A DNA stretch of 64,000 bases from an uncultured Bacteroidales bacterium (GCA_946408345.1 CAMJRR010000011.1:1-64000); one strand, 5' to 3'. Positions 41,860-49,474 are shown, counted from the first letter of the stretch. Numbers and translations are program-made. The notes: generated by a model from the letters alone, not told the origin.

Positions 41860-41955
41860 CTGGAATACTATATGGGCAAAAAAACCATGGAGCGACAGAA
41901 GTTCATCATCGAGAATCTTCGGATTGAGGATGATTCGGAGATGGATAAGATGTAG
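41860..41955 (+). pseudogene. Duplicated parE 3' end fragment (copy 2)
   Basis: Thirty-two codons from CTG GAA TAC to TAG reproduce the parE C-terminus with three conservative changes (N to K, R to K, D to E). Eleven of 96 bases differ, mostly silently, so the copies diverged while both were under coding constraint. It has no start and lies two bases from the stop of the converging RhuM gene. The best explanation is a foreign parE end brought in, or the original end displaced, when a segment with hipBA integrated. Confidence 0.88.
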
Positions 41956-41957
41956 TA

Positions 41958-42944
41958 TTATTTCGTCGGCAAAGTCTTGATATTCTCAAGGAAATCCTTC
42001 TCCACCTGGCTCAACGTGCGCTGTTGGTATTTCTTGTATTCATTGGTGGCGTGTTCGATGGCTTGTTGGTGCGACACCGTACCGGCTCCTTGAAGCAGTT
42101 TTTCACCGCTCATGGTTAAAATGTTGTCCAAATGTGCAGCCCAGTCTTTCATGGTCATCACTTGTTGACGTTCCGCTTGTCGTTCCGCAAAGTCCAAATA
42201 TCCCGAAACAATCTGTCCCATAGCCCGCAACTCTTTTTCATCCAAATAGTTTTTTGCAACGACGGCATCTTTCAGATGCGGTCTGTCACCTTCAAAAGTC
42301 GTCAGTCCCATGAATTCCTTTTCGGCATCGGCGCGACTGACAATGACTTCGGCAGCTGTCTGGCCATGCACGGCATAATGAATCTTGTTCTGCACCCGCT
42401 TGAAAAACTCAATGGAAATTTCGGCTTTGGGGTTGTAGTCGATGCTTGTGGCATAAATATCAAGCACTTGCCTGTAAAACACCTTCTCCGAAGAACGGAT
42501 GTCGCGAATGCGTTCGAGAAGTTCTTTCCAATAACCACCGCCTCCGAGGTTTTTCAGTCGATTGTCGTCGAGGGCGAAGCCTTTGCGGATGTATTCGTTG
42601 AGTACGCCCGTAGCCCAAATGCGGAATTTAGTGGCTTTGGCTGAATTGACGCGGTAACCAACAGAGATAATCATGTCAAGATTATAAAAGTCGATTTGTT
42701 CTTCGATCTCACCTCTTATACCTCTATTTACGACAGTTGCAATTTTTGCAACCGTCGTCTCTTGCTTCAATTCTCCGTCTTTGAAAATGTTAGCAACGTG
42801 GCGACTAATTCCAGATTTGTCTACACCAAAAAGCGCAGCCATAGCCTTCTGTGTCGCCCAAATTGTTTCGTCCTCGACAACTACTTGAATTACGCCTTCC
42901 TCATCAGGAAGTTGATATAGTATAAATTGGGTTTCGTTGGTCAT
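41958..42944 (-). CDS. RhuM family protein (second copy)
   Basis: A 328-residue RhuM protein. The DNA-binding-like region is TQKAMAALFGVDKSGISRHVANIF, followed by FYNLDMIISVGYRVNSAKATKFRIWA, YIRKGFALDDNRL, ERIRDIRSSEKVFYRQVLDIYATSIDYN and HGQTAAEVIVSRADAEK. It is a different subgroup from the copy at 3,529-4,545. Its start lies 3 bp after the NdpA-like gene stop, so it is the last gene of a four-gene operon. RhuM's biochemical role is unknown; linkage to a membrane protein and a nucleoid protein is suggestive of defence. Confidence 0.88.
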   Translation of the reverse strand: MTNETQFILYQLPDEEGVIQVVVEDETIWATQKAMAALFGVDKSGISRHVANIFKDGELKQETTVAKIATVVNRGIRGEIEEQIDFYNLDMIISVGYRVNSAKATKFRIWATGVLNEYIRKGFALDDNRLKNLGGGGYWKELLERIRDIRSSEKVFYRQVLDIYATSIDYNPKAEISIEFFKRVQNKIHYAVHGQTAAEVIVSRADAEKEFMGLTTFEGDRPHLKDAVVAKNYLDEKELRAMGQIVSGYLDFAERQAERQQVMTMKDWAAHLDNILTMSGEKLLQGAGTVSHQQAIEHATNEYKKYQQRTLSQVEKDFLENIKTLPTK

Positions 42945-42947
42945 GTC

Positions 42948-43985
42948 TTATTCTTCCATGCTATAATACACCTTGTAAAATTTACCTCTTTCATCCTCGC
43001 CTTGTTCCACATTCTGGCGGTTGCCGTTGATGATGATTTGGATTTTCTTGTCAAGATTGATAATGCGCTTGTAACTCCGCTGTTGTTTCTTGAAAGCATG
43101 ATTTGAGATGGCAAAGGTATCGTCTATGGTAATATCATTTTCCGATTCGTAATTACGTCTGAAACTATGGAAACTTTCAATCACTTCTGGTTGTTCGATA
43201 ACTTCATTGGCGAAATCTTCAATATCAAACGTGTCTTTTTCCTTGAAGAATTTCAACGACTTGTTTAACAAATCGATTTGATCCGCCTTTGAGACTTCAA
43301 ACTCTTTGGGCAATTCCTTGGTAACGAAGTTCTTGGCCATTGCCATCACATTTTGCGTGTTAGCATATTCGTCTTTGCGTTGGCGAATTTGCAAGAAGTC
43401 ATCGATCCAATATTGCGCTTCTACACCTTTGTTGGTGTTATCCACAACGGCAACAACATAGCCGTTTTCACGCTCCTTATTGAAAATCAGGCAGCCTTTG
43501 TCCAATTTCTTGATATTGATGCCTTGCTCGCTTTCAAGATTGAAATTGCCATCCTCACGCAGTACTTTCAAAAATGTGTCTTTGTTTTCCGACTTAAACA
43601 ATCCCACTGCATCCACTGTGTCACCATCAACAACGCAATCCTTGAAATAAACGGTGTAAAACTCGCCGCCTTTGATTTTCGGGTGGATACTTTGGTCGTA
43701 AAGGTGTTTGGCGAGGTTTACGGATTGGTCATATTGCATTTCTGGGTCGTCAAAAATTTGAGAAACATATACAAAGACTTCATTTAACGACAATGCCACG
43801 TCATGATAAATTTGGTAGTACTCTTCGGTTTTGAATTGTGACAAAAAAAACTCTATCAAATTTTCTTGTATTGTTTCGGATAGAGAAACAACATTTTGAG
43901 AAAGTACCAACGATTCATTGTTTATCTTATTACCGACCTGGTGGATTACAAGTGATAAAATATGAGTATGGTCAAAATAATGCAT
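42948..43985 (-). CDS. NdpA/YejK-type nucleoid-associated protein
   Basis: A 345-residue member of the 37-kDa nucleoid-associated family. The family N-terminus HILSLVIHQVGNKINNESLVLS is present, then LAKHLYDQSIHPKIKGGEFYTVYF, DAVGLFKSENKDTFLKV and GCLIFN, and a C-terminal helical half. Solitary NdpA is a nucleoid protein of unclear role in enterobacteria; in Bacteroidota related genes also occur in accessory loci. Its ATG overlaps the membrane-protein stop by one base (TAATG). It may bind DNA as the effector or regulator of this operon. Confidence 0.87.
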   Translation of the reverse strand: MHYFDHTHILSLVIHQVGNKINNESLVLSQNVVSLSETIQENLIEFFLSQFKTEEYYQIYHDVALSLNEVFVYVSQIFDDPEMQYDQSVNLAKHLYDQSIHPKIKGGEFYTVYFKDCVVDGDTVDAVGLFKSENKDTFLKVLREDGNFNLESEQGINIKKLDKGCLIFNKERENGYVVAVVDNTNKGVEAQYWIDDFLQIRQRKDEYANTQNVMAMAKNFVTKELPKEFEVSKADQIDLLNKSLKFFKEKDTFDIEDFANEVIEQPEVIESFHSFRRNYESENDITIDDTFAISNHAFKKQQRSYKRIINLDKKIQIIINGNRQNVEQGEDERGKFYKVYYSMEE

Positions 43986-44626
43986 TATTTTAGTTTTACT
44001 TTGTTGTATTCACTAATGATAAAATCATATATGGAAGCAGTCAAATATATCGTAATCAAAACAAAATCAATCAAAAAATAGAAGACAACCGAGCGATAGA
44101 CAAATAACGCAATGGCTTTAAGTGTAAAAAGATAATGATTGTTACTGATATTAGCAAATACATTTATGGGATTTATAGTTTTGTTCAAATGATCCTCGAA
44201 TAATAATGTACAAGACAACAACAAGATGCAAATAATAGATAATACAACAAGATATAATGACAAAACGGTTGTTTTTTTATAATAGTTTTTGAGTTTAATG
44301 CCCAAAGGATAGTTCTCTATACTATTTTTATAATGATATTTGGAGAAATCAACATTGCTGAATTTGTCATATAATGCAATAATAAAAGTAAAAAAGATAC
44401 CCACAAATAACGACAATCCAGAAATTACATAACCACAAAAATCTTTGTTATAACCATCTTGAATAATGACATTAATTAGTATTGCACAAACAATGATAAT
44501 CCATTGGGCCTTTGTAAAAAAAGCCTTTGGCCTTTTCTTTTCTATTTGCTCTTCAGTATCTGATATATCAGCATATTGATAAAGATGAGCATCTTTTACT
44601 AAATCAGTCAAATTCTTAAAATTCAT
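43985..44626 (-). CDS. Four-helix membrane protein of unknown function
   Basis: A 213-residue protein with about four membrane segments: WIIIVCAILINVII, GYVISGLSLFVGIFFTFIIALY, VLSLYLVVLSIICILLLSC and SVVFYFLIDFVLITIYLTA. A polar N-terminus of about 40 residues precedes them. No family recognised. It overlaps the upstream 334-residue gene by 11 bp and the NdpA-like gene by 1 bp. The size and topology are similar to the KwaA subunit of the Kiwa phage-defence system, but no sequence resemblance could be judged. Confidence 0.8.
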   Translation of the reverse strand: MNFKNLTDLVKDAHLYQYADISDTEEQIEKKRPKAFFTKAQWIIIVCAILINVIIQDGYNKDFCGYVISGLSLFVGIFFTFIIALYDKFSNVDFSKYHYKNSIENYPLGIKLKNYYKKTTVLSLYLVVLSIICILLLSCTLLFEDHLNKTINPINVFANISNNHYLFTLKAIALFVYRSVVFYFLIDFVLITIYLTASIYDFIISEYNKVKLK

Positions 44627-45620
44627 GAATCTGTGTTTGTTGATTAAACTCTTGTTTTATTTCTTCTAATATCTCAACGCAATATTTTTGAATAGCTTTA
44701 AAATCAGGAATTCCTGTATTCTCATCGCAGGTAACACCTGCATCTTCTAAATATATAGTCGGCCTAACATTTTCTTTCAAGTCTCGTTCTATGTCATAAT
44801 GTGCCCTTCTTTTTTTATCATCAACGACATATGCCTTCCCCTGTCCTTCTTTTAATTGCCTTCCGTCAAATACTTTTTCACTTATTGCATCAAAAATTTG
44901 ACTCGCTTCTTCTGAATATGGATTTATCGATGATTCTAACGGTTTAATTTTGATTTCTACTTCAAAAGTTTGCCCCTTAATTTGTATATCGTTTCTTAAT
45001 GACTCAGACAAACTCGTCTTTGTAGTAAATCCGAACATACTAATCTTTGACGCATTCATATATTTCTCAATAACTTTTTGAGGAACATATGGCTCAATTC
45101 TAATATTATAGAAATAGTTCTCACAAGAGAAGAATGTTCTGATGAAGTTCTTTATAGAATCCTGAACAGTTTCCTCCGTATACGATTGAATCAATAGAAA
45201 ACCAAATTGACTATTTAGTGGTGTATAAACCAAGATATAATACTGATCTAGAACAGCATTATTTTCACTAATAATATTTTTATGACTTTTATCATTAGTG
45301 TCAGCGAACTCCCTTCTAATACCATATTTACCACCTTCAATAACACCATCAATGCAGTCATCATTTGTTGGACGTAAAGGAACAGAAACATTAGAACTAT
45401 TAACTTTCCCTATTACTTTTTTGTTTTTAGAGTCTTTCCTAAAATCCTTGTCTCCAATGCCATTTACAAAGTCTTCAAAATACTTTTTGAATAATTCATT
45501 ATCTAAAACAGATGCATCTTCATTATATTTGCATTTGAACAAATCGCGAAATGTTTGAACCGAATCATCTTGTGGATTCAATTGTAACGTGTAAACATTT
45601 AATTTTGGATTATGAGCCAT
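44616..45620 (-). CDS. Protein of unknown function, first gene of the four-gene operon
   Basis: A 334-residue soluble protein, AT-rich in codon use. It starts NPKLNVYTLQLNPQDDSVQTFRDLF; the middle has LDQYYILVYTPLNSQFGFLLIQSY and a second alpha/beta segment (KISMFGFTTKTSLSESL, EVEIKIKPLESS); the end is acidic and helical. No catalytic motif or family is recognised. It begins the operon leading to the membrane protein, NdpA-like and RhuM genes. Its -7 box is about 114 bp upstream. Confidence 0.78.
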   Translation of the reverse strand: MAHNPKLNVYTLQLNPQDDSVQTFRDLFKCKYNEDASVLDNELFKKYFEDFVNGIGDKDFRKDSKNKKVIGKVNSSNVSVPLRPTNDDCIDGVIEGGKYGIRREFADTNDKSHKNIISENNAVLDQYYILVYTPLNSQFGFLLIQSYTEETVQDSIKNFIRTFFSCENYFYNIRIEPYVPQKVIEKYMNASKISMFGFTTKTSLSESLRNDIQIKGQTFEVEIKIKPLESSINPYSEEASQIFDAISEKVFDGRQLKEGQGKAYVVDDKKRRAHYDIERDLKENVRPTIYLEDAGVTCDENTGIPDFKAIQKYCVEILEEIKQEFNQQTQIHEF

Positions 45621-45691
45621 ATTTTTTTGATTATATGTTTTATACCATCTGATTTCCTATCACTTCCTCCATCATCTCCACCTCCTCCCAT
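45599..45691 (-). CDS. Possible 30-codon glycine-rich leader ORF
   Basis: ATG at 45,691 opens a 30-codon frame starting MGGGGDDGGSDRKS and ending at TAA (45,599-45,601), overlapping the start of the 334-residue gene. The coding strand is unusually rich in GGAGG units. It could be a leader peptide or only a purine-rich translational enhancer. Confidence 0.3.
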   Translation of the reverse strand: MGGGGDDGGSDRKSDGIKHIIKKIWLIIQN

Positions 45692-45733
45692 TCCTCCAAA
45701 TTAGACCGAAAATGGAGTTAATGCATTTCATTG

Positions 45734-45741
45734 CAAAAATA
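45734..45741 (-). promoter_or_regulatory. -7 box of the four-gene operon
   Basis: TATTTTTG on the minus strand, about 114 bases before the start codon at 45,620, leaving a leader of about 105 bases that contains the GGAGG-rich stretch. Confidence 0.55.
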
Positions 45742-45915
45742 GCAAAAAAAATTCAATAAAAACATCACTTCTTCAGTTTTTCCGAACAACTAACAATTTC
45801 CATTACAGTAATACTTGCTTTTTAGGTGATTATTACCATAGGGAAGCATTTGAATTAGAAAATCGAAATTCCGATTTTTCTATTCAGCAATTCTTTCCGA
45901 TACAAAATAATTGTC

Positions 45916-45923
45916 TATTTTTG
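45916..45923 (+). promoter_or_regulatory. -7 box for the structured RNA and/or methyltransferase operon
   Basis: TATTTTTG followed by GCATGG, on the plus strand, about 375 bases before the methyltransferase start. The transcript would begin near 45,930 and include the long hairpin at 45,994-46,150. Confidence 0.5.
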
Positions 45924-45929
45924 CATGGA

Positions 45930-46150
45930 TAAACCCTAAAACGAAATAAAAGACACATAGAATCTAAAAGCAACTAACATATTATAAACCATAGCGTTTG
46001 CGATTTATTCGAGACATTCCGAAAATTTGGCGATTAGAAGAATCAAGTCTTTGAGAATAAGTTCAAACGTCCGTGCGCAAGCGTGGACGGAACTTATTGA
46101 GACTTGTAGGTGAGCCAAATACCTCGGAATGCGATAAGCGAAATTCACGC
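45930..46150 (+). ncRNA. Candidate structured RNA (long rod-like hairpin)
   Basis: A series of helices stacks into one rod: 46,015-46,022 with 46,124-46,131 (CATTCCGA), 46,025-46,031 with 46,114-46,120 (ATTTGGC), 46,044-46,050 with 46,100-46,106 (CAAGTCT), 46,056-46,063 with 46,091-46,098 (AATAAGTT), 46,068-46,072 with 46,085-46,089 (CGTCC), capped by a GC-closed GCAA tetraloop. Weaker outer pairing extends to about 45,994 and 46,150. The GNRA cap on the plus strand and an upstream promoter favour RNA. The rod shape recalls 6S-type RNAs, including the Bacteroidales-1 class, but identity is not shown. The rest of the 677-bp gene-free stretch 45,621-46,297 holds only promoters and leaders. Confidence 0.55.
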
Positions 46151-46297
46151 TTCATCGTTTTCCAGTATTTGTCGTCCTACTACCCTCGAAAAAGTTTCTA
46201 ACGCTATACAAAGCATGGCATTGTATGGTAAATAACGAATTACTTACACTAGTTGTAATTATGCCTTATCTGATGCCCACGCAGATTGGAGGCGGGC

Positions 46298-47083
46298 ATG
46301 AACTTCAATAAGGAAAACTGGAGGGATAACGACCTCAATGTTGATAGCCTTTGGATTATTGGTCCAAGGGCAAAAGGCGGCAAACATACCAATGTTTATC
46401 ACGGCAATTTTGCTCCGCAAATTCCGAACAATATGATTCGTCGCTTCACAGACGAGAACGATGTTGTCTTGGATTTATTTATGGGAAGTGGCACTACACT
46501 TTATGAATGTGAAAACCTGAATCGTGATTTCATTGGTTTCGACATCAATACAGAAATCATAGATTTTGTTGGCAATAGCATGATAGATTGCGACAGTATT
46601 CATTTCACAATTCATAATCACGACATTTGCGACACACAGGGCGCACAAGACTTAATTAAGAAAGATCTGAAAAGGTATGAAAAGAAAAAAGTAGACCTTG
46701 TTATTGCGCATCCTCCTTATTTGGATATTATCAAATTCACTGACAAAGCGGAAGACTTATCGAATATTACTGATATTGATGAATTTACAAAGAAATTCAT
46801 CGCTTCAATGCATAGTGGAGTTGATTTACTAAAAGCAAAAAAACATTTTGTTTTAGTCATAGGCGATATTTATCGAAATGGTGAAGTCGTCCCATTAGGG
46901 TTTCACTTGATGGATGCTATCAAAAAAGAGTTCGATTGCAAACTAAAGGGAATTGTTGTCAAGGATATGGTTGGCAACAGAGCAAAAATCGGGAGCGAAG
47001 CATTATGGCGTTATCGCACTCTGCGCAATGGTAATTTCTTATTCAAACACGAGTATGTTTTTGTTTTCAGAAAGGAGAAATGA
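46298..47083 (+). CDS. DNA (adenine-N6 or cytosine-N4) methyltransferase
   Basis: A 261-residue methyltransferase from the ATG at 46,298, preceded by GGAGG. A SLWIIGPRAKGGKHTNVYHGNFAPQIP start precedes SAM motif I DLFMGSGTTLYECENLNRDFIGFDI (about residue 57), and the catalytic motif reads HPPY (about 137), a variant of DPPY/SPPY. Order of motifs is beta-like (I before IV). It is the first gene of a three-gene restriction-modification operon and its stop overlaps the next start (ATGA). Confidence 0.88.
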   Translation: MNFNKENWRDNDLNVDSLWIIGPRAKGGKHTNVYHGNFAPQIPNNMIRRFTDENDVVLDLFMGSGTTLYECENLNRDFIGFDINTEIIDFVGNSMIDCDSIHFTIHNHDICDTQGAQDLIKKDLKRYEKKKVDLVIAHPPYLDIIKFTDKAEDLSNITDIDEFTKKFIASMHSGVDLLKAKKHFVLVIGDIYRNGEVVPLGFHLMDAIKKEFDCKLKGIVVKDMVGNRAKIGSEALWRYRTLRNGNFLFKHEYVFVFRKEK

Positions 47084-47769
47084 TTATGGGAATGATTGAT
47101 TTATTTCTGGAATTGGCTCAACCTAACGCTAATGGTGTAAGTCGATGGGTTTATGTTACCGAATTTACTGGCAAGTACAAATCATTGGAACTTGGAAATG
47201 GATGGAGTTGGGGAAGAGCATCCTCTCCTCTACAAAGGAAATACAATGTTGAGGTTGATAGAAGTATAACACCTGGAAATCGAATAGACGCAATTCGTCT
47301 TGTCGGTTTTAATGAACAACAGCATTTTAGCCAAGCTATACGAAAGGATATATGCGACGCTATAAGAAAACGTAAATGTGTCATGTTGGGCGTAAACGGA
47401 ACGTCAGAAAACACCACGATAGAGGTTGACCACAAAGATGGGCGTAAGAACGACATGCGAGTTTCAGACCCCTCAACGCAGCAACTGGAAGACTTTCAGC
47501 CTCTTTGCAAAGCCGCTAACGACATCAAACGTCAAATATGCAAGAATTGCAAAATATCCGACTTGCGATGGGATGCGAGGAACATAGAAGGCAATCCATA
47601 CTCTTTTTACGAAGGTGATGAAAAATATACCGAAGAGTTAGGATGTGTTGGTTGCTATCAATATGACCCTGTAGAATATCGAATTCAGTCCGCATTGAAA
47701 ATCAGCCAAGAAACCACTGATTTCATCCTTGAAAAATTTTACCCTAACCACAAAAAGAAAGTCAAATGA
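47080..47769 (+). CDS. HNH restriction endonuclease
   Basis: A 229-residue protein with an HNH core: IEVDHKDGRKNDMRV (residues about 110-124), FQPLCKAANDIKRQICKNC with a zinc-type Cys pair, and a late CVGCYQYDP. The N-terminal half (ANGVSRWVYVTEFTGKYKSLELGNGWSWGR) is probably the specificity part. It lies between two DNA methyltransferases with 4-bp overlaps on both sides, which identifies it as the nuclease of a type II system. ATGs at 47,086 and 47,092 are alternative starts. Confidence 0.87.
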   Translation: MIMGMIDLFLELAQPNANGVSRWVYVTEFTGKYKSLELGNGWSWGRASSPLQRKYNVEVDRSITPGNRIDAIRLVGFNEQQHFSQAIRKDICDAIRKRKCVMLGVNGTSENTTIEVDHKDGRKNDMRVSDPSTQQLEDFQPLCKAANDIKRQICKNCKISDLRWDARNIEGNPYSFYEGDEKYTEELGCVGCYQYDPVEYRIQSALKISQETTDFILEKFYPNHKKKVK

Positions 47770-49034
47770 GCAACGAAACATATTCAATCAATGAAGTTGC
47801 CGAAATGCTGAATCTTTCGGTCAAAGCCGTCAGGAAATTAGTGGCTTCCGGAAAAATAATCACAACCAAAGTCAACAATACTTATCGAATCGAAAAAGAA
47901 TACATTGAGCAAAACAAAGATATTATTCTGAAAGAATCGGAAAAGATTGAGTATGATTTGTTTGGTGAAATTGTAGAGCATAAAGTAAAGCCATCTGTGA
48001 CAAAAAAAGTGGATATTGTGAATTGGGCAGACATTTCAAAAGTCTGGGAACATCCGACTGAATCAAAAATGACTTTTGTGGATCTGTTTTGTGGTGCAGG
48101 TGGACTGAGTAAAGGTTTGGAAATGGCAGGGTTGCAAGGCATCTGTGGATTAGACTGGTTCAAAGAAGCAGGTATGACCTATCAACGAAATTTTGACCAT
48201 CCCTTTATTGATGCAGATATCAAACAACAAGAAAGCAAGGATTTGTTCTATAAAACTGTGAACGAGCAACTCAGTGGAAGACAATTGAGTGTAGTTGCAG
48301 GTGGATTTCCTTGCCAAGGTTTTAGCATGGCTGGGAATCGTATCGTTGATGATCCAAGAAACTCATTGTATCTTGAAATGCTTGACATTGTGAATAATCT
48401 ACGTCCTGAATTTGTCATTTGTGAAAATGTCAAAGGTCTTCGTAGTATGTTGAACGGAGGTGTGGAACGGAAAATCATTCAAGATTACAAAGCCATTGGC
48501 TATGAGATGAATGTCACAACTTTATGTGCTGCCGATTACTATACACCGCAAAAAAGAGAACGTGTCATTTTCATCGGCAATAGAATCGGAGCGAAAAACT
48601 ATCACCCCAAACCGATGTTAACCCCTGATGAATATGTCACAACAGGCCAAGCAATCGCAGATTTAATGAACCATCCCGAAGACGAGGCGTTTAATCATGT
48701 CCCCACGAAGCATAAACCTGAAATGGCAAAACGTATGATGGAACTGGAAGAAGGGCAAAGCCTTTACAAAGGATATTCTGATGCTTGGAAGAAATGTCCT
48801 TGGAATGAAGCATCTTGCACAATTAAGGAAAACCATGGTGGAGTAAACATTCATCCCAAACTACCGAGAGTTCTTACTGCACGTGAAATGGCTCGCTTAC
48901 AATCCTTCCCAGATGATTTTATCTTTGAAGGAAAGAAAAACAAACAATTGGTACAAATAGGTAATGCCGTTCCGCCTTTACTTGGCAAAGCGATTGGATT
49001 AGCTGTTCGGTTTTCCAATAACGACCTGAAATAA
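47766..49034 (+). CDS. DNA cytosine-5 methyltransferase with N-terminal HTH
   Basis: A 422-residue protein. Residues 5-55 form an excisionase/MerR-like HTH (NEVAEMLNLSVKAVRKLVASGKI, then YRIEKEYIEQ). The C5-methyltransferase follows: motif I VDLFCGAGGLSKGL (about 103), catalytic GGFPCQGFSMAGNR (Cys about 182), ENVKG (about 218), PQKRERVIFIG and QIGNAVPP (about 396). Some type II C5-methyltransferases use an N-terminal HTH to repress their own operon; that may hold here. It is the third gene of the restriction-modification operon. Confidence 0.92.
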   Translation: MSNETYSINEVAEMLNLSVKAVRKLVASGKIITTKVNNTYRIEKEYIEQNKDIILKESEKIEYDLFGEIVEHKVKPSVTKKVDIVNWADISKVWEHPTESKMTFVDLFCGAGGLSKGLEMAGLQGICGLDWFKEAGMTYQRNFDHPFIDADIKQQESKDLFYKTVNEQLSGRQLSVVAGGFPCQGFSMAGNRIVDDPRNSLYLEMLDIVNNLRPEFVICENVKGLRSMLNGGVERKIIQDYKAIGYEMNVTTLCAADYYTPQKRERVIFIGNRIGAKNYHPKPMLTPDEYVTTGQAIADLMNHPEDEAFNHVPTKHKPEMAKRMMELEEGQSLYKGYSDAWKKCPWNEASCTIKENHGGVNIHPKLPRVLTAREMARLQSFPDDFIFEGKKNKQLVQIGNAVPPLLGKAIGLAVRFSNNDLK

Positions 49035-49059
49035 ACTTGTTTTCTCATCATGTTTCCTC

Positions 49060-49067
49060 TATTTTTG
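49060..49067 (+). promoter_or_regulatory. -7 box of the 89-residue gene
   Basis: TATTTTTG with a CTTG 20 bases upstream (49,036-49,039), 22 bases before the ATG at 49,089. Confidence 0.55.
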
Positions 49068-49088
49068 CATGACTGAATTGAGGATAAT

Positions 49089-49358
49089 ATGAAGAACGAA
49101 AACGAACTTGATTTTATTGATTTTGAAGAAGAAAAGGCTAAACTATGGATGTTAGCTTATTCCGAAATCAAGCGTATTTTGCTATTGAAAGGCTTGGTAA
49201 ACAAACGAGTTGAATTGCCAAGCAACGGACTAATTCGGAGTGTCAAACTTGATTTGCTAGATGTCATTGTTTTAGAAGACATTTATGGAAGAAATGATTA
49301 TGCAGAGTGTTTTGAGGATGATTACTTGTTTGAAGTTTACAATAGTTTGTTTTTTTGA
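49089..49358 (+). CDS. Small acidic protein of unknown function
   Basis: An 89-residue acidic protein (ENELDFIDFEEEKAKLW, later DVIVLEDIYGRNDYAECFEDD). No motif is recognised. It has its own Bacteroidota-type promoter and lies 54 bp after the methyltransferase. AT-rich composition like the preceding genes suggests it belongs to the accessory island, which may end here. Confidence 0.6.
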   Translation: MKNENELDFIDFEEEKAKLWMLAYSEIKRILLLKGLVNKRVELPSNGLIRSVKLDLLDVIVLEDIYGRNDYAECFEDDYLFEVYNSLFF

Positions 49359-49397
49359 ATTCTAAAAGAATAATTCACCCATTCCACCAAATTATCG

Positions 49398-49405
49398 TAC
49401 TTTTG
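49398..49405 (+). promoter_or_regulatory. -7 box of the prolyl oligopeptidase gene
   Basis: TACTTTTG about 134 bases before the ATG at 49,539; the leader contains copy 2 of the 51-bp dispersed repeat and AT-rich TTGAATCTTGAA units. Confidence 0.5.
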
Positions 49406-49423
49406 TCCGTCAAATAACGCACT

Positions 49424-49474
49424 GGACTGCTTCGTCCCTCGCAGTGACGCGAAGCGACGACAAGGATAGTCCCG
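49424..49474. repeat. Dispersed 51-bp repeat, copy 2
   Basis: The reverse complement of this segment matches 8,750-8,800 at about 45 of 51 positions. Here it lies in the leader of the prolyl oligopeptidase gene. Confidence 0.8.

Noticed and set aside
42948..45620. Kiwa (KwaA/KwaB) defence system
   Set aside because: The membrane protein is of similar size and topology, but the neighbouring DNA-binding protein is NdpA-like and not recognisably DUF4868, and an extra unknown gene is present. Kept as an analogy only.
45930..46150. Retron msr-msd or tmRNA or RNase P RNA
   Set aside because: No reverse transcriptase is nearby, no tag-peptide frame ending in Ala-Ala is seen, and the conserved RNase P core was not found.
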